DNA from: Toxorhynchites rutilus septentrionalis
Taxonomy: Eukaryota; Arthropoda; Insecta; Diptera; Culicidae
NCBI RefSeq assembly: GCF_029784135.1
Contig: NC_073745.1
Span: forward strand, 309,146,834 to 309,210,833
Direction of reading: 5' to 3'
Length of the DNA stretch: 64,000 bases
Notes under the pieces: model-generated
The model's input: only the letters and a program-made list of their open reading frames with translations
Database searches by the model: none
What the model was told of the DNA's origin: nothing
Shown: positions 21,690 through 34,474 of the stretch, in pieces
How positions within the stretch are numbered: position 1 is the first letter of the stretch
Layout of the letters: each line of letters starts with the position of its first letter
Program-made: the position numbers and the translations under genes

Positions 21690-24020
21690 TTAAAATATTC
21701 CGTTCAGAATAAAACGAAAACTACAGAAGCACGACTTGATCTCATCTCTCATCAATATTGCACTTTGTAACTATAAACAAACGAAAGTTATTTTTATCAA
21801 CAGATTTTCCCACTAGGCAAACAAGAGGCCCTATTTTGTACAAAACAGGCATGATGCAAATCGCTCATCCACTCCACTTTCGTACGGTCGGAATTCAGGA
21901 ATGCACGTCAGCGGACACTTAAATGGGAGGGGTGGCTTGGGAGTGAAACCAGAGTTTTGAACTGTTTTTGATCAGAGGAGGTTAGCAGTCAATATGAAGG
22001 AAACACTTAATCGCAAGTGCGCTTCTGAAACAGAGAACGGAATCTGTTTATTCTCACACCGCTCATTAACTCGGAAAAAGAAGCGGCGAAATGTGTGTCA
22101 TAAAGCCGCCTCACCTTCCGATCGGGATTGTTTTGAATGGTTCTTTCCCCGAATTTTCAATGTATAAAGTCATTGTAACACTAAAGTCAAACAAGAAAAT
22201 TCGAATCAAACATTTCCCATTCCAACCACGCTCGGTTGAAACAAAAACAATGAACATCCTTGAGAGAAACTTTTCGCCTACCCGCGCTTTCACGAGGCGA
22301 GCTGTTTCGGTAGGTTGTGGCAGGGTTATATAAACATCTGGATACTGGTCGATTTAGCCATCCGCAGACCGCACAATGCGTTTGTCATCATCGCCATTAC
22401 GGATAAATTAATGACCTCCAAGTGGGCTATATTTGGAGAAATCCTTCCACCCGCAGCGGACGGACGTGCGGGACGCGAGCAGAAATGCTCTCCAAGTCGC
22501 TCTAGTAGACACACTGGCTGTGTGTCTTCGCGCAGAAAGGTAATTAATTACGACAATTTCTGGGAGTGGGGAAATGACGGCGTAATGGGTGATAAAAAAT
22601 TAAATAAAATAAGATTCGTCCGGCGCACACTTCATTGGCTCGTGATCCATTTTGACGCGAACGCTAGTGACAGGTTGTCAGTGGAAGCTTTGTGTTGTTT
22701 GGATTTAGTAGAGGCGCAAAGCTAGACGGAGGGACTCGTAGCGCGTTTTAACGAGGAAGAAGGGGTTGATGTAAAGCAAAAGTGTCATGGGCGAATTTCG
22801 ACACTGCCTAATTAATGTCGACCCTAAAAACGGGATCATCATGATGGGAGTGAAAAATAGACGTACACTCGATGAAAGCGAGCGAGATAATGGTTTAAGA
22901 TGGCGGGCATCATTAGTACCTCATGTACCCGTGAGATCCTTGTAACATATTCGCGAGTGCATCTGCGAGATGCTGATAGAAAATGATGCCAACGCGACCA
23001 TTAGTGAAGTCTATTGGGCAGAAATCAATTTGTAGAATACGTAAATAATAAAAAAAAATAGAATAATGATGTTATGTGCTAACTTTGAACTGTTGGTGGT
23101 CGAGAAAAAATCTTAACTTTTCTCGAATTCCCGAAAACATGATAGTACTATTGTATTGTGATGTTTTGCGTATTAGCGATATCGGAACTAATGAGGTTTT
23201 ACCAAGACGCGATTATTGCTAGTTGAAGACTAAACTTTGTGTAACTTTGTAACTTTGAAGAAGAAAATTAGTGATCAAGATGCAGTTGACCTCCAAAGAG
23301 TATCCAATATATAATATTTTTCGCCGAAAAAGTTTCCGGACTGATGAAAGAAACTTTATCCGGGTTCGATTCGTTAAGTCCTCCAAAATACTCATATTCA
23401 GCATTGACGACTTCCTCATTGCTCAGGATTTTTTCTACATCTTCCGCGAACCTATCGAGGATACAAATTTCGAGAATACAATCTCGAAAATCGTTCAATT
23501 TTGAGCGACTATTGCTCTGACATTTCTCAACGCGTTAAGCCCCGATTGGACTGAACAATGAACTTTTCTGAAAATCATTCATTTTCCTACGTGAAAAAGA
23601 TGGAAAATTCAGTGTCAGTCCTCGGAGGGCCGACGCGGGGCTCAACGGGTTAATGGATTTTTGTACCAATCGAGTTGGACACTCCCTACAAATCTATTTC
23701 AATACAGAAAACAATATTTTTTCAATAGTTAGTTTATAAAAATTGCGTTGAAACGGGAGCTCCTAATTTCCCATACATTTGCGCAGATCGCAATGCGGTC
23801 TACAAAAGCAAGCATGGTGACGGAATCCACTCTAAAAATTATGTCTTTCACGATTTAAAAGTCACCTGGTGAGCAATCGAACAGAGGCAATCCTCGGGAC
23901 TTAAAAATGGCCTTGGGTTAGAATTAGATTTCTAAATGGCCTTTTTCAAGGCTAGAGACGAATGAACTTAACTTAAGTTTATTCAAGTACATTTTTGTCC
24001 TTTCCTTTATTACAGTGGCT
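21690..24020. other. Intron; 22010-22800 is GC-richer and non-repetitive
   Basis: No gene supported. 22010-22800 has more CpG than its surroundings and no repeat recognised elsewhere in the window; it could be regulatory or an untranslated exon (a donor-like aaaggtaatt is at about 22539). The rest is AT-rich. Confidence 0.3.
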
Positions 24021-24024
24021 TTTA

Positions 24025-24096
24025 ACACTTTTGGTCACTTTTTCCATTTCATAGCGTGAGAGGAACGGATGTTACCACTACGCCACATTGCCTCCA
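24025..24096 (-). mobile_element. Fragment of the GGCGTAGTGGTAAC SINE family
   Basis: Reverse complement reads ggaggcaatgtggcgtagtg followed by gtaacatccgttcctctcac, matching the heads of the two SINEs at 40195 and 40562. Confidence 0.6.
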
Positions 24097-24950
24097 AAAT
24101 TATTCCAGTACATGCAATCTGCGAGAGCGCTGCTAGATGTTTTCATAACATTGGCAACAAAAACAAGCACCGTGACCATTATTGTGTAGAGATCCCAACT
24201 GCGTTTATCATTTTTAAGAAAGCTAAGAATTATTAACATAAAATATCAAGAATACAGAAATGTATATTTTTTTTCCTTTGAGATATTTTATATCTTACGC
24301 TTTTCCTGCTGATTTTGCCGAAAATCCTTTTTAATTTTTTCTTTACTTTTCACTCGCAAGACTGATTTTTAATGTTTTACCAGTAAATATTTTTATAGAT
24401 AAACTTCCTAAGAAAATTTTTGAGCTACTCACCAAATTTCTATTTTTAGATAAAAACTTTTCCGAAACAAAAGTCCGAAACCCTAAGAGATCCTTGATTG
24501 AAAAATCTAAATATCAAAAACTATTTGTGTATTGAAAAGTAATCTCAAACTTTCAGAAATACAAAAACAGAAGGGTGGTGTCCAAAACACTACCGCATTG
24601 TTAACGTAGGATTGATAAATGAATTCCGGCGAGAACGAATATGACAAAAGATTATAAATTAAGTGCTTTTTAGTATAAGTATTTAGTATCCCTGACAAGA
24701 TCCAATCACATCGAAATCCCAAAGCTTTTCGATTTCACGTCCGTGTTACGGAAACACATTCTTGTCAGCACAAATGCAAGCGAATACAATCATACACAAA
24801 GCTTGCACACATCTGCAATTACGATTTCCCCAGATGCCTTGATTTGGTTTCCGTGCTAGGGAACAACATTGCGGTGTACAAAAGCATACGAGTACTAATG
24901 CCCCCGGTTTGCGTACATCGTAAATAAGTGAGTGTGTTGTGATTCCAATA

Positions 24951-25190
24951 GCCTACTTTCAAAGCAGTTTTTGAGCTATTGTGTCATGTTTTTGAGTCAA
25001 TAAGTAGCAAACATCACTGGTAGACTTCTATTCTTTAAATAAAGTGTTTATCATCCCATTCTGTTAAACCGACAAAGAGGTATTAATGTTCAAAACCTAG
25101 CACCCCAAACGTAACGCTCTCGTTTACGAAAGTTTGGATTTACACCCCTGTACAGAAATGAAAGACGCAGTCCTACATCAAAAACGCGAA
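24951..25190. repeat. ~240 bp dispersed module, copy 2
   Basis: Aligns throughout with 15783-16020 (ccaatagcctactttcaaag ... gaaagacgcagtcctacatc). The TATA promoter found beside copy 1 is not present here. Confidence 0.75.
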
Positions 25191-26550
25191 AAAATTGAAA
25201 TTGTTGTTGAAGTTTGTGATTAAACACGTTTTATAGGGCAGTCACTGTCAAGTCGAGCAAAATATCCCATTCCAGTACACGAGTTTCAATGAAATGTTTG
25301 CTTTGGAAACACTTCTGTCACTTTTTATCGATATGAACAAAGAATGTAAGATGTGAACACTTGTTTTTATTTTAAGAAATACAACAAACATATAAAAAAC
25401 ATTTCTTAACTATTAAGACTCTTTTCTTTAGTGTGCCAAAACTCTAAAATCCTAACAAAGAGAAATAACTTTCTTATGTGTTTTTGTTGCATTGTTTTTT
25501 TTATCTTCCAACCTATGATTTAATCACTCAGACTTCTTAGCAGATCCAACAGGGAACACTCATTGTCTAACTTCTCAATTATTCGTCCCACACTTCCCGG
25601 GCAAATTTTGGTTCTTTTCGCGATTTGATTGTATGTTTATATCTTTCTCGGCGCACAAAAAAAAAGTGTTTCTTTTTTTAAAGCTTCCAATTCGTTTCAC
25701 GGCATCTTGAAATCAACTTTGCAAACGTAAACAAGTGACCTGCTGTTATGTTTTTGACAAATAACCAAAACATAGTGTGAAGCAATATGTTCAGAAAATA
25801 TACACCCGTTTGTGAGTAATGACGCTTTTCGATATACTTCTCAGGTCACAATATCATTGGAAATTAAATAGTTTCATTTTTATATTACTCATGAGCATTT
25901 TGGATTAAAATATCATGAAACCCTGAATATTTCGAACATGTATGCTCTTTTCATATACACTTCATATTCAATGCAAATGCAGAGCATTCGTTTAAATATT
26001 GTACTTCTCTCCTTCTCCTGCACTGCATTTACATTTCAAGCGAGCGATTTACGCGTGACTGATGGCATGTATCACAATATTAGTAGTAGATTAAAATTGT
26101 GTTTCGCAACTGCATTAGTTACTCGTTATAGCCAGGGTGGATAGATACTCATTTTCCTAAATGAATTAATTACAGTTTGGGGAAACATACGGTATAACAT
26201 GTCAAACATATTTTAAAGGAATTACGATTCAATTGCTATGCACATCATCAAAATATATTCGCAGCAAAAACAGTCAATAGAGCTAAAACTATTTCATGAA
26301 AACGTGATCTATTTTTTATTTCGGACACCTTTACTGAAAGACGTAGTCCTAGGTCAAAAGCCTATATGTGCATAGGCTCACAAGGATCCTGCGAAGTTTT
26401 GTGAAACTGACACACCTCATGGCACCTTGATTTTATCGTAATCTAGGAATGGAGCTCATGAAAAAAACCCTTTTTCCTCTAATTACCCCTAAATCGAAAG
26501 AAATGTTAAGCAGAAACCAAAAAAAAAGAGGTTCCTGAATAATTCTTAAT
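25191..26550. other. Intron, no recognised gene
   Basis: One quasi-palindrome copy at 26340-26355 (gacgtagtcctaggtc). Otherwise AT-rich sequence. Confidence 0.35.
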
Positions 26551-26552
26551 TC

Positions 26553-27690
26553 TTGCATTTCTCTCGTTTCTATTTTTTCCCCTTTTTTCTCAATCTTCTC
26601 ATTCCACCGATATCCCTCATTTCGCTGTTTTTACTCATTTTTCATTCATCTCATTGTTCTCATTCCTCTTATTCCTTCTTATTTCTATCATTCCTTCATG
26701 TCTATAATTTATCTTATTTCTTTCGTTTTTCGCAATTCTTTCATTTCTCTCATTTCTGCCATTTCTCTCACTTCTCTAATTCATCTGATTTCCCTCTTTT
26801 CTCGCATTTCTTTCATTTCTCATTTCTTTTATCCCTTCCCCTCTATTTCTATCATTTCTCTCATTTCTTGCAATTCACTGTTTTTTCTAGTTTCTTTCAT
26901 TCATCTCAATCATCTTATTCCTGTAATTCCTATCATAACTCTCATTTTCTCTCATTTTTTATAATTTTTCTCATTTCTCTCATTTCTCGCAATTCTTTCA
27001 TTTGTCTCATTTCTCTTATTCATCTAATTTCTTTGATTTATCTTATTTCTTGTATTTCTCTCATTTCTCTTATTTTTTCCCATTTTCCTCATTCCTCTCA
27101 TTCGTTCTATTTTTTCATTCCTCTGACTTTTCTACTTTCTTTCATTCATCTCATTACTCTCATTTCTTTCATTTCTTCTAATTTTCTCAATTCGCTGATT
27201 TTTCTCAATTTTTCATCTCATTCCCCTAATTATCTCATTTTTTTCCCCTAATTATCTCATTTCTTTAATTTCTCTCATTCTCTCAATCCTTCCATTTATT
27301 TAATTTTTTCATTTCCTCCATTTCTCTCATTTTTCCCAATTCTCGCGTTTCTTTTGTAACTCTCATTTCTCTAATTTACATTTCTCCCATTCTCTTATTT
27401 CTCGTATGTCTCTTTTTTTTACAGTTCTCCTTTTCTCCCATTTTCCCCATTTATCTCATTCGTCTCATTCCACTCATTTGTTTAATTCCTCGCTTCTCTA
27501 ATTTTTCTTTCATTTCTCTCAATTTTCTCATTTCTATAATTTCTCAAAATTTGTCATTTCTGTCATTTTTCCCATTTTTTTATTAATTCTTAATTCTTGT
27601 ATGAGTATTATTCTCAATTTTTTTTCATTTTTCTCATTCTCCCTATATCTCTCGTTCCGGTGATTTTCTCATTTTTCATACAAATCTATC
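26553..27690 (+). repeat. 1.1 kb polypyrimidine tract, degenerate (CATTTCTCT)n minisatellite
   Basis: Nearly purine-free on the + strand except for the A of recurring cattt and the occasional attt, built from variants of tcatttctctcatttctc. Long open frames here (up to 232 codons, Phe/Ser/Leu/Ile-rich) are a by-product. Confidence 0.9.
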
Positions 27691-27902
27691 GCGATATAGA
27701 CAGCTTTAACCGTACCAACCAAAAGAAGCGCCTAGGGCAGCAGCGAAATGAAAATTAAATGCATCAACACCACTACAGAACAATCGTAGATTTTTATTCT
27801 TTATTTGATTTGAGAGACCTTCAGTTGGGCTGTTTTGGGCCTTTGAACAACCGTAGCTATTCACGGTGCATATCATTCTATCCAAAATAAAATAAGAAAA
27901 CG

Positions 27903-28470
27903 TCAAACGTCATCAAATATTTGCCTCGCTCTAGCCACCTCAGCTAGAGCATCAAATATATGCCTCGCATCTGCTAGCGAGCAGACGACAGTCTTCCCTA
28001 ATTTGCTAAAATCGGTTTTTTTATATACCATGAAGATATCGCGCACTGTTGAGTGCCTGAAAAGAAGCGAAACATTACCTTGCCCGCTACGAAGCGATCG
28101 GTCATTTTCTAACCGGCAACTAGTCAACATCAACAAACAGAAGGAAGTCCCGAGAGGAAACAGGGTAATCAAATCCAACATCAGCAACAGAAGCAATAGC
28201 AAAGCAGCAACATGAACAGGAACAACCTCAGCAGAAGCAACAACGTCATTATCAGTAACAACATCGTCAGCAGCAGCAACCTTCCTAATCTGAACCACCT
28301 GCTTATCCTCGACGTGCTCCATTCCCACGTTTACCAAGCAAAAAGAGCTAGCCGTTCTCGAGCTATCGATCAAACTCACACAGTCTGGCAATTTTGTTCA
28401 GATGAGACACTGAAAGGATGCGTTGTCAAAGGTGGTGGTACAAATATAGAATCGCCTATGGTGGAATCAT
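27903..28470. other. Region with a CAG/CAA-rich tract, origin unclear
   Basis: 28160-28290 is rich in caacag/agcaac triplets. Long frames exist on both strands (162 codons on the minus, starting MPDCVSLIDSS) but carry no motif I recognise and are explained by the triplet bias. Confidence 0.3.
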
Positions 28471-28540
28471 GAATCAATCATCTTCAGCTGCTTATTGAAA
28501 ACCACGGTCCTTTTCGGGGCCACCAAACTTTCACTAAAGA
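28467..28540 (+). promoter_or_regulatory. Histone-type 3' stem-loop in a dispersed repeat, copy 1
   Basis: ggtccttttcggggcc at 28506-28521 has a 6-base stem (with wobble pairs) around a TTTC loop, followed by accaaa and, 20 bases on, aaagagct like a histone downstream element. The preceding gaatcatgaatcaatcatct also occurs before the loop at 59992-60007. Confidence 0.45.
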
Positions 28541-29225
28541 GCTATTTCAAAAAGTTCGATATCCGAAATGATAAAAATTGAATTGATTTTTCTAACTTAT
28601 TGCCGAGAGAGAGTTTGTGTGAATTTAGGAGAATTGGCTTATTGGTGACTATTTCCGATCGATCAATCAATTTTCGTGCATTGTTTCCGAGTTTAGAGTG
28701 GCGTTAAGGTGCAGCTCATATCAAGGTGGATGCTGAAGGTGAAAATTTCCATCGATACTCTTCCGTCGCGTGGTGGCGTCCGATCCGGTTCGGATTTTCT
28801 GTTGCCGTTCTGTGAAAGGGTCAGCATAGTATATTTTGTGGGTTTCTTTGGGAATGGTGTTTTTGGCAGCTTGAAAATGTAATTTTGCTAAGATATACTG
28901 AAAAACTACTGGGATATTCAATAAGTTCAGTGTTTCATTGTCGCTCTAGACAACGAGCATTCAACAGTATATTCTAATGCTGAGGTTCTCATTTGAGAAT
29001 TATATTGCTTCGCTGCTTTGAGAATATTTTCGTTACTGAAAAAGTTCAAAGCCTCTGTAATTCAAGACTTCATCATTATCATCGGCAAAATTTCCCGGTA
29101 GAATGAACGTTAATGTGCAAAGCCTCAATAAAACAAGCCAAGAAGGAAAAGAAAATATTGCGTAGAAATAAAACAAAAACTCATCCTAATCAACACCAAC
29201 GCTAACGCCAATGACAGCACCGGAA

Positions 29226-29241
29226 GGTTCTTTTCAGAACC
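29226..29241 (+). promoter_or_regulatory. Histone-type 3' stem-loop, copy 2
   Basis: ggttcttttcagaacc: a perfect 6-base stem with TTTC loop, matching the metazoan histone mRNA consensus, followed by acaaaaaaa. No histone coding sequence was found upstream. A quasi-palindrome copy lies about 140 bases downstream (29380-29394). Confidence 0.5.
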
Positions 29242-29399
29242 ACAAAAAAATTCATTAAAAGTTAATTTAAGTCAACAAATTTATTTTCCGAGTGACCTAT
29301 TTCATGCAAAAGTCACATTATGATTTGATAAATTCGAACGAATGAAAATCAAACAATATATTTTAATTGACAGCCCTTGGTGTAGTTCTACGTCTCTCC

Positions 29400-30239
29400 G
29401 GTTATGTTCCCGATATTACATACTAATATTTGGGTCCAGGTTGAAACTAAAACTGCATTGAAGCCTTCATTTAAACCACCACTGGCTCATATTTCATTGC
29501 CAGGAAATTGTAACCCCGTAAATCAAGGTTTCTGAAGTTTCATGCACTATCTGAGAAAAATAAGATGAAATGCATAAGATTTGAACATCTGTTGTTGTTG
29601 TTCAACGGAGGAGAAAACCAAAACAAAATCATTGTATTTCCGATAAATCAACACAGAGAATCACCTTATTCTCGAGAAGAGAACGCTTTTACAGCGGCAA
29701 AACGATTCACGAAGAATGGTATCTATTTATGGCCACATAACTCATTGCGACTCGGGTAATTAAAAAATACGATCAGACATGCGATGCGACTGATTTCATT
29801 CATCTATCTCCCCAATGATGTCTTGGATCCGCTGGATTGTGCGGACTTCCGATCAATCAAGAACATTCATATTCTAAGACAAACTATCATGTGGGTGTAA
29901 TCCACTTCTTCAAACAAATTACGAATGGCCTGTCAATAACGAAAACCTCAGTTTTATATCCAAGGTCAGAAGCCGTTGATAAAGCTTCCTCCAATATTTT
30001 TTTATTTATCATGTCGTCACCAGAGGTTTGTCTCATCTTTGAACGAAACGTATTAACTTTCGTTCGAGCAAATCAAAATCAAGTTTTCCAACCCAAATGG
30101 CCCCATCGCACACTATTCTCCGAATCGCCAGGCAGCTCTCCGAGAGATAAGAACAACAACAAATATCTAACACCCCACATTGTAGACGCGTTGAGTCGGC
30201 GCAACACCACGAGGAAAACCTTGGAAAAACACATGAGCT
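29400..30239. other. Intron, no recognised gene
   Basis: A 219-codon open frame spans 29837-30496 but has no recognisable motif, no splice support and unremarkable composition; not called as a gene. Confidence 0.4.
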
Positions 30240-31440
30240 GCTGCGGGTTGTGGTCGTGCGATCGCATCGCACTCTCTTTCTCTATTTCTCTCCGCGAAAA
30301 TCTTTTATCCGCATTAGAGGGTACTATTTCATCCCAGAAAATGCGAGCGCTCATCGTCAGTCTACTAACGGACGGGTTCGTCAAAGGATCACTTTTTCAG
30401 CGAGAACTTGATCTCTGTGTGCCGCGGTTCCAGTGGCGGCGACAGTTGCAGCTTCATCTCACCTGTGGAAAAACAAAACGCGTGCGTGATCCGTGAAGCG
30501 CGAGAGTGGCGCTGGTGGAGGAGGCGACTGCCAGCAGTGCTAGAATTTATAGTAAATACGACTTCCATTTTTGGACCATACCCAGTGTGCTGTCTCCGAT
30601 GATCGCCAAGATAGTGATTTTCTTAATGCCATGTTTGGTGTGCACGTCGACCTCACAGTGAGTCGATAGAGCAAATTGCAGGCGAATTGGGCTTCAGTCC
30701 AAGCGTTGTGTTGCGTCTCTAATGGGAAAATTGTCTGATCGAGAGGTAGCAAAATGCAAATTGATCTCGGGAATGCATCGTCGATCGCGCGCTTACTTAT
30801 GGTGCTGTCGTGTCGTTGCCGTCGATAGTCGGGCAGTCGGTTGATACTTGACTAAGTCTCACTAGTAGACACAAATGGTGTGCCTGCCAGGACCGATCAC
30901 ACCGTTGTTTTGCGTTGTGATCCGAGCCAAGGAAATTGGAGTGATATTTTTAAACGGTGACAGCACCGCTGTGTCTAGAGGGGTGCTGCTCAACCGGCAA
31001 TACATGGACGATTAACAACAACAGTCTACCGTCCGTTTTGAGTATCTCGCAGGGGGTTTGGAAGGATCGCCGACCGCAGGCGATCGACGACACTGGATTG
31101 ATGTAGTTTCCACAATGAGAACGGGGGAGACCACACATACGCACACTTCATATTTCTCGCTTGAACGGCATCGGCAACAGGGCGCGCGTTGAACGCTGTG
31201 ACCAGCCGTGTCGAATGTTTATCTTTTGGTAGGTTGCAAAATCTGGTGTTATTTTGTGGATTAGAGTTCAAAAACATTGGACCACTAGGATGGAAACATC
31301 ACATTCGAACTCTACCCGCAGTTGATTTTTTTACGCTTCGGTTTGATCAAAGGCACTCTCCGGTTTCAGTGACGTGTTTGGTCTTATTGTAATGCGATGA
31401 AATCCGATGCAGATGAGATTGTGGTGGATTTCAAGATTGT
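30240..31440. promoter_or_regulatory. GC-richer, non-repetitive intronic interval; possible internal promoter region
   Basis: Within the 30 kb intron this interval stands out by higher GC and CpG content and lack of repeats recognisable elsewhere in the window. It could hold the promoter and noncoding exon of the short isoform. No convincing core promoter was identified. Confidence 0.25.
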
Positions 31441-31443
31441 TCC
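31397..31443 (+). CDS. Candidate alternative first coding exon (weak)
   Basis: ATG followed by 15 open codons (MKSDADEIVVDFKIV plus two bases of a Pro codon) and a good donor gtgagt. It lies at the right edge of a non-repetitive, GC-richer interval (30240-31440). The two dangling bases would fit in frame with a weak acceptor ending at 37301 (gtcaag), giving ...KIVP-LKNSTMSFRSR and entering the 37318 frame. The stronger acceptor at 37249 would instead give an immediate stop. Phase agreement by chance is one in three, so this is a lead only. Confidence 0.22.
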
Positions 31444-31499
31444 GTGAGTCGAACTAAATTAATCTTATTAGTTTTCTCTATCAAGAGGTCTGATGATTT

Positions 31500-32257
31500 G
31501 TGAAAATAAATGATCGCCCCTATATAAAAATGTGGAAAGTGTTCAAAACCCATAAATATTTCAAAATGATTCTCTTTTATTTTTTTTCAAGATGTTGTGG
31601 TTCAATTTTGTTTGATGTTTAATATGGTAACGCCAAATATTTTCAGTCAGTTGTCGCGAACTTCCCGAGCTTTTCGAGTTACGATGGAACGTTGCTGGTT
31701 CAATTTATTACGATATCGTTCTTAACCAAGAAAGGCAATTGTTGACCAGTCGACTTTTCGTTTAGAAAGTGTCGACACTGGAAACAACAAAGAAAATAAT
31801 TTCAAGAAAAGTTCACTATCGACGAAAAGTTCATTGCCCGTCTCTCAGTTCGATTAGGGCGAAATTTGTTCGGAACTGTTTTGAGCGCGAACAACTTTTG
31901 TTGTGTTATATTCACATCTGAAGACCCACACAGTCGACTACTATGTAGTTTCTGGATCTGTATCTGCATCCATAGATCCATTACCTGTGTTGAAGTGATA
32001 CACGGCATTTGACGCATCTCAATCCAATTTCCTTAGCATTTTTGGCACCGACGATCCTTTTTTTTTGAGCAATAGCCGCATTCAACATGGTCAATGTACT
32101 TGTCTCAATTGTGCCCAGGGTTGCCACATTTAATTCTGCAAAATTTTCGGAAAAAAACTGTATATCTGTAAAAAAAATCAGTATGAAAAATCTAACGGAA
32201 AAAATTAAAAGAAAGGTTTGTTGCATTTTTGATTGATTTCTCTTATTTATGAACTAG
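31500..32257. other. Intron, no recognised gene
   Basis: AT-rich; nothing recognised. Confidence 0.35.
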
Positions 32258-33137
<880 letters not shown>

Positions 33138-33139
33138 AA

Positions 33140-34165
33140 AATCGTATCAGTACAACAAAATAAATCATAAAAAGTTTCTTTATAATCCTCTAAATTGTAT
33201 GATATTTATACATGATTTTGTTTATCTTTGCCTTCATATTCTCCCTTCTCATTCTTACAAATGAAAAAATGGCATATGGGTCAACAATTTTATAAATCAA
33301 GATATTTTCATGACTCAACGAAAAAAAAGGAATTTAGTAAGAAGGTAGATAAAAAAATTCACTGTAATAAAATTAACATTTAAAATAGGTTTTTTTTAAT
33401 TTGTAAATTCTGTATCATAATCTGTAATTCTGTATATACATATTCTATATTTCAAATATGGTCAAAAATCTACAGAATATAGAATATTGTGTATATGTGG
33501 GAACCCTGATTGTACCAAAAGTGGAAACAAGCTGATCGATACACTTTTTTTCAATAGTCCTCAACGAAAATCGTTAAAAATGTGATAATTCTATTTTTGA
33601 CGTCTCGAAAAACGAGAGCGTTACGTTTGGAGCCCAAGGTTTTAATTTATTACCCCTTTACCGGCTGAATGAAGTGGTATGAAAATCACTTTATTAGAAA
33701 GATAAAAGGTTTACGAGTGAGGTTTGTTCCTTATTGTCCCCATATATTGTTTCAACAACTGGTTCGAACACAAACTATTGGGATCTCTATAAATACTGCT
33801 TGATGCATGATTCGTCTGCGGGCCAATATCTGTCAGTTTCTGTTTTGCCAACGGACATATAAAATAAATATATCGCTTGCGAATTAACCCTAGTAAAAGA
33901 ATATGATTTCGCACGTATTTGTACAATCCACTACACGTGAAGGAATCGTACCCAAGCGAAAAAAAAGTACTGTTTGAACATACACATACCATTGCGAAGA
34001 CAATAAAAGCTAATCCATATGTCTAACCCAACCCTCCGATTGTATCGCAGACATTACGCATCCCTAGTTTTTCGTTGCGACACAAGTCACTGCAAGCAAT
34101 ACAAGTAGCCTCTGTACATCAAATCGTTTTGAGTAAAAACAAATCGAACCTGTTGATCACCATCA
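33140..34165. other. Intron
   Basis: Contains at 33600-33640 a copy of the block tcgaaaaacgagagcgttac that accompanies the quasi-palindrome elsewhere. No gene seen. Confidence 0.4.
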
Positions 34166-34170
34166 TTATG

Positions 34171-34471
34171 GCGGGTTTACATTAGGGAGATCTATAGCTA
34201 TAGATTGATTTATCCACGTGAAATAGGTGTAAACGGGTGAGAATAAATATGATACACTTAATAAATTCAGCATATGTAAACGCTTGTGAATTTCTCACTG
34301 GTGAGAAATCACTTAAGTTGGATGCAGTTCTACTTCAGGTGAATAAATTCGCCGAAGATATGAATATATTCATTATAGAAGTTCACGCTAGTGTAAACGG
34401 TTGATGCGATTTCTGTAAATCTCATCATATTTCTTCATATGAATATATCACTAGTCTAAACCCACCCTTAG
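34171..34471. mobile_element. MITE with GGTTTA(G)A-type inverted ends
   Basis: Left end ggcgggtttacattaggga and right end (reverse complement) gggtgggtttagactagtga are inverted. The interior has repeated gtgtaaacg(g) and gaatatatt. About 300 bp. Confidence 0.6.
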
Positions 34472-34474
34472 ATT

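Noticed and set aside
26553..27251. 232-codon Phe/Ser/Leu/Ile-rich frame resembling a membrane protein
   Set aside because: Caused by the CATTTCTCT polypyrimidine repeat; no start context, no domain.
27903..28391. 162-codon minus-strand frame with Leu run
   Set aside because: Explained by the complementary CAG/CAA-rich tract; no conserved motif.
29837..30496. 219-codon open frame on the + strand
   Set aside because: No recognisable domain, no splice or promoter support, mixed composition; part of it overlaps the GC-rich interval where long frames arise easily.
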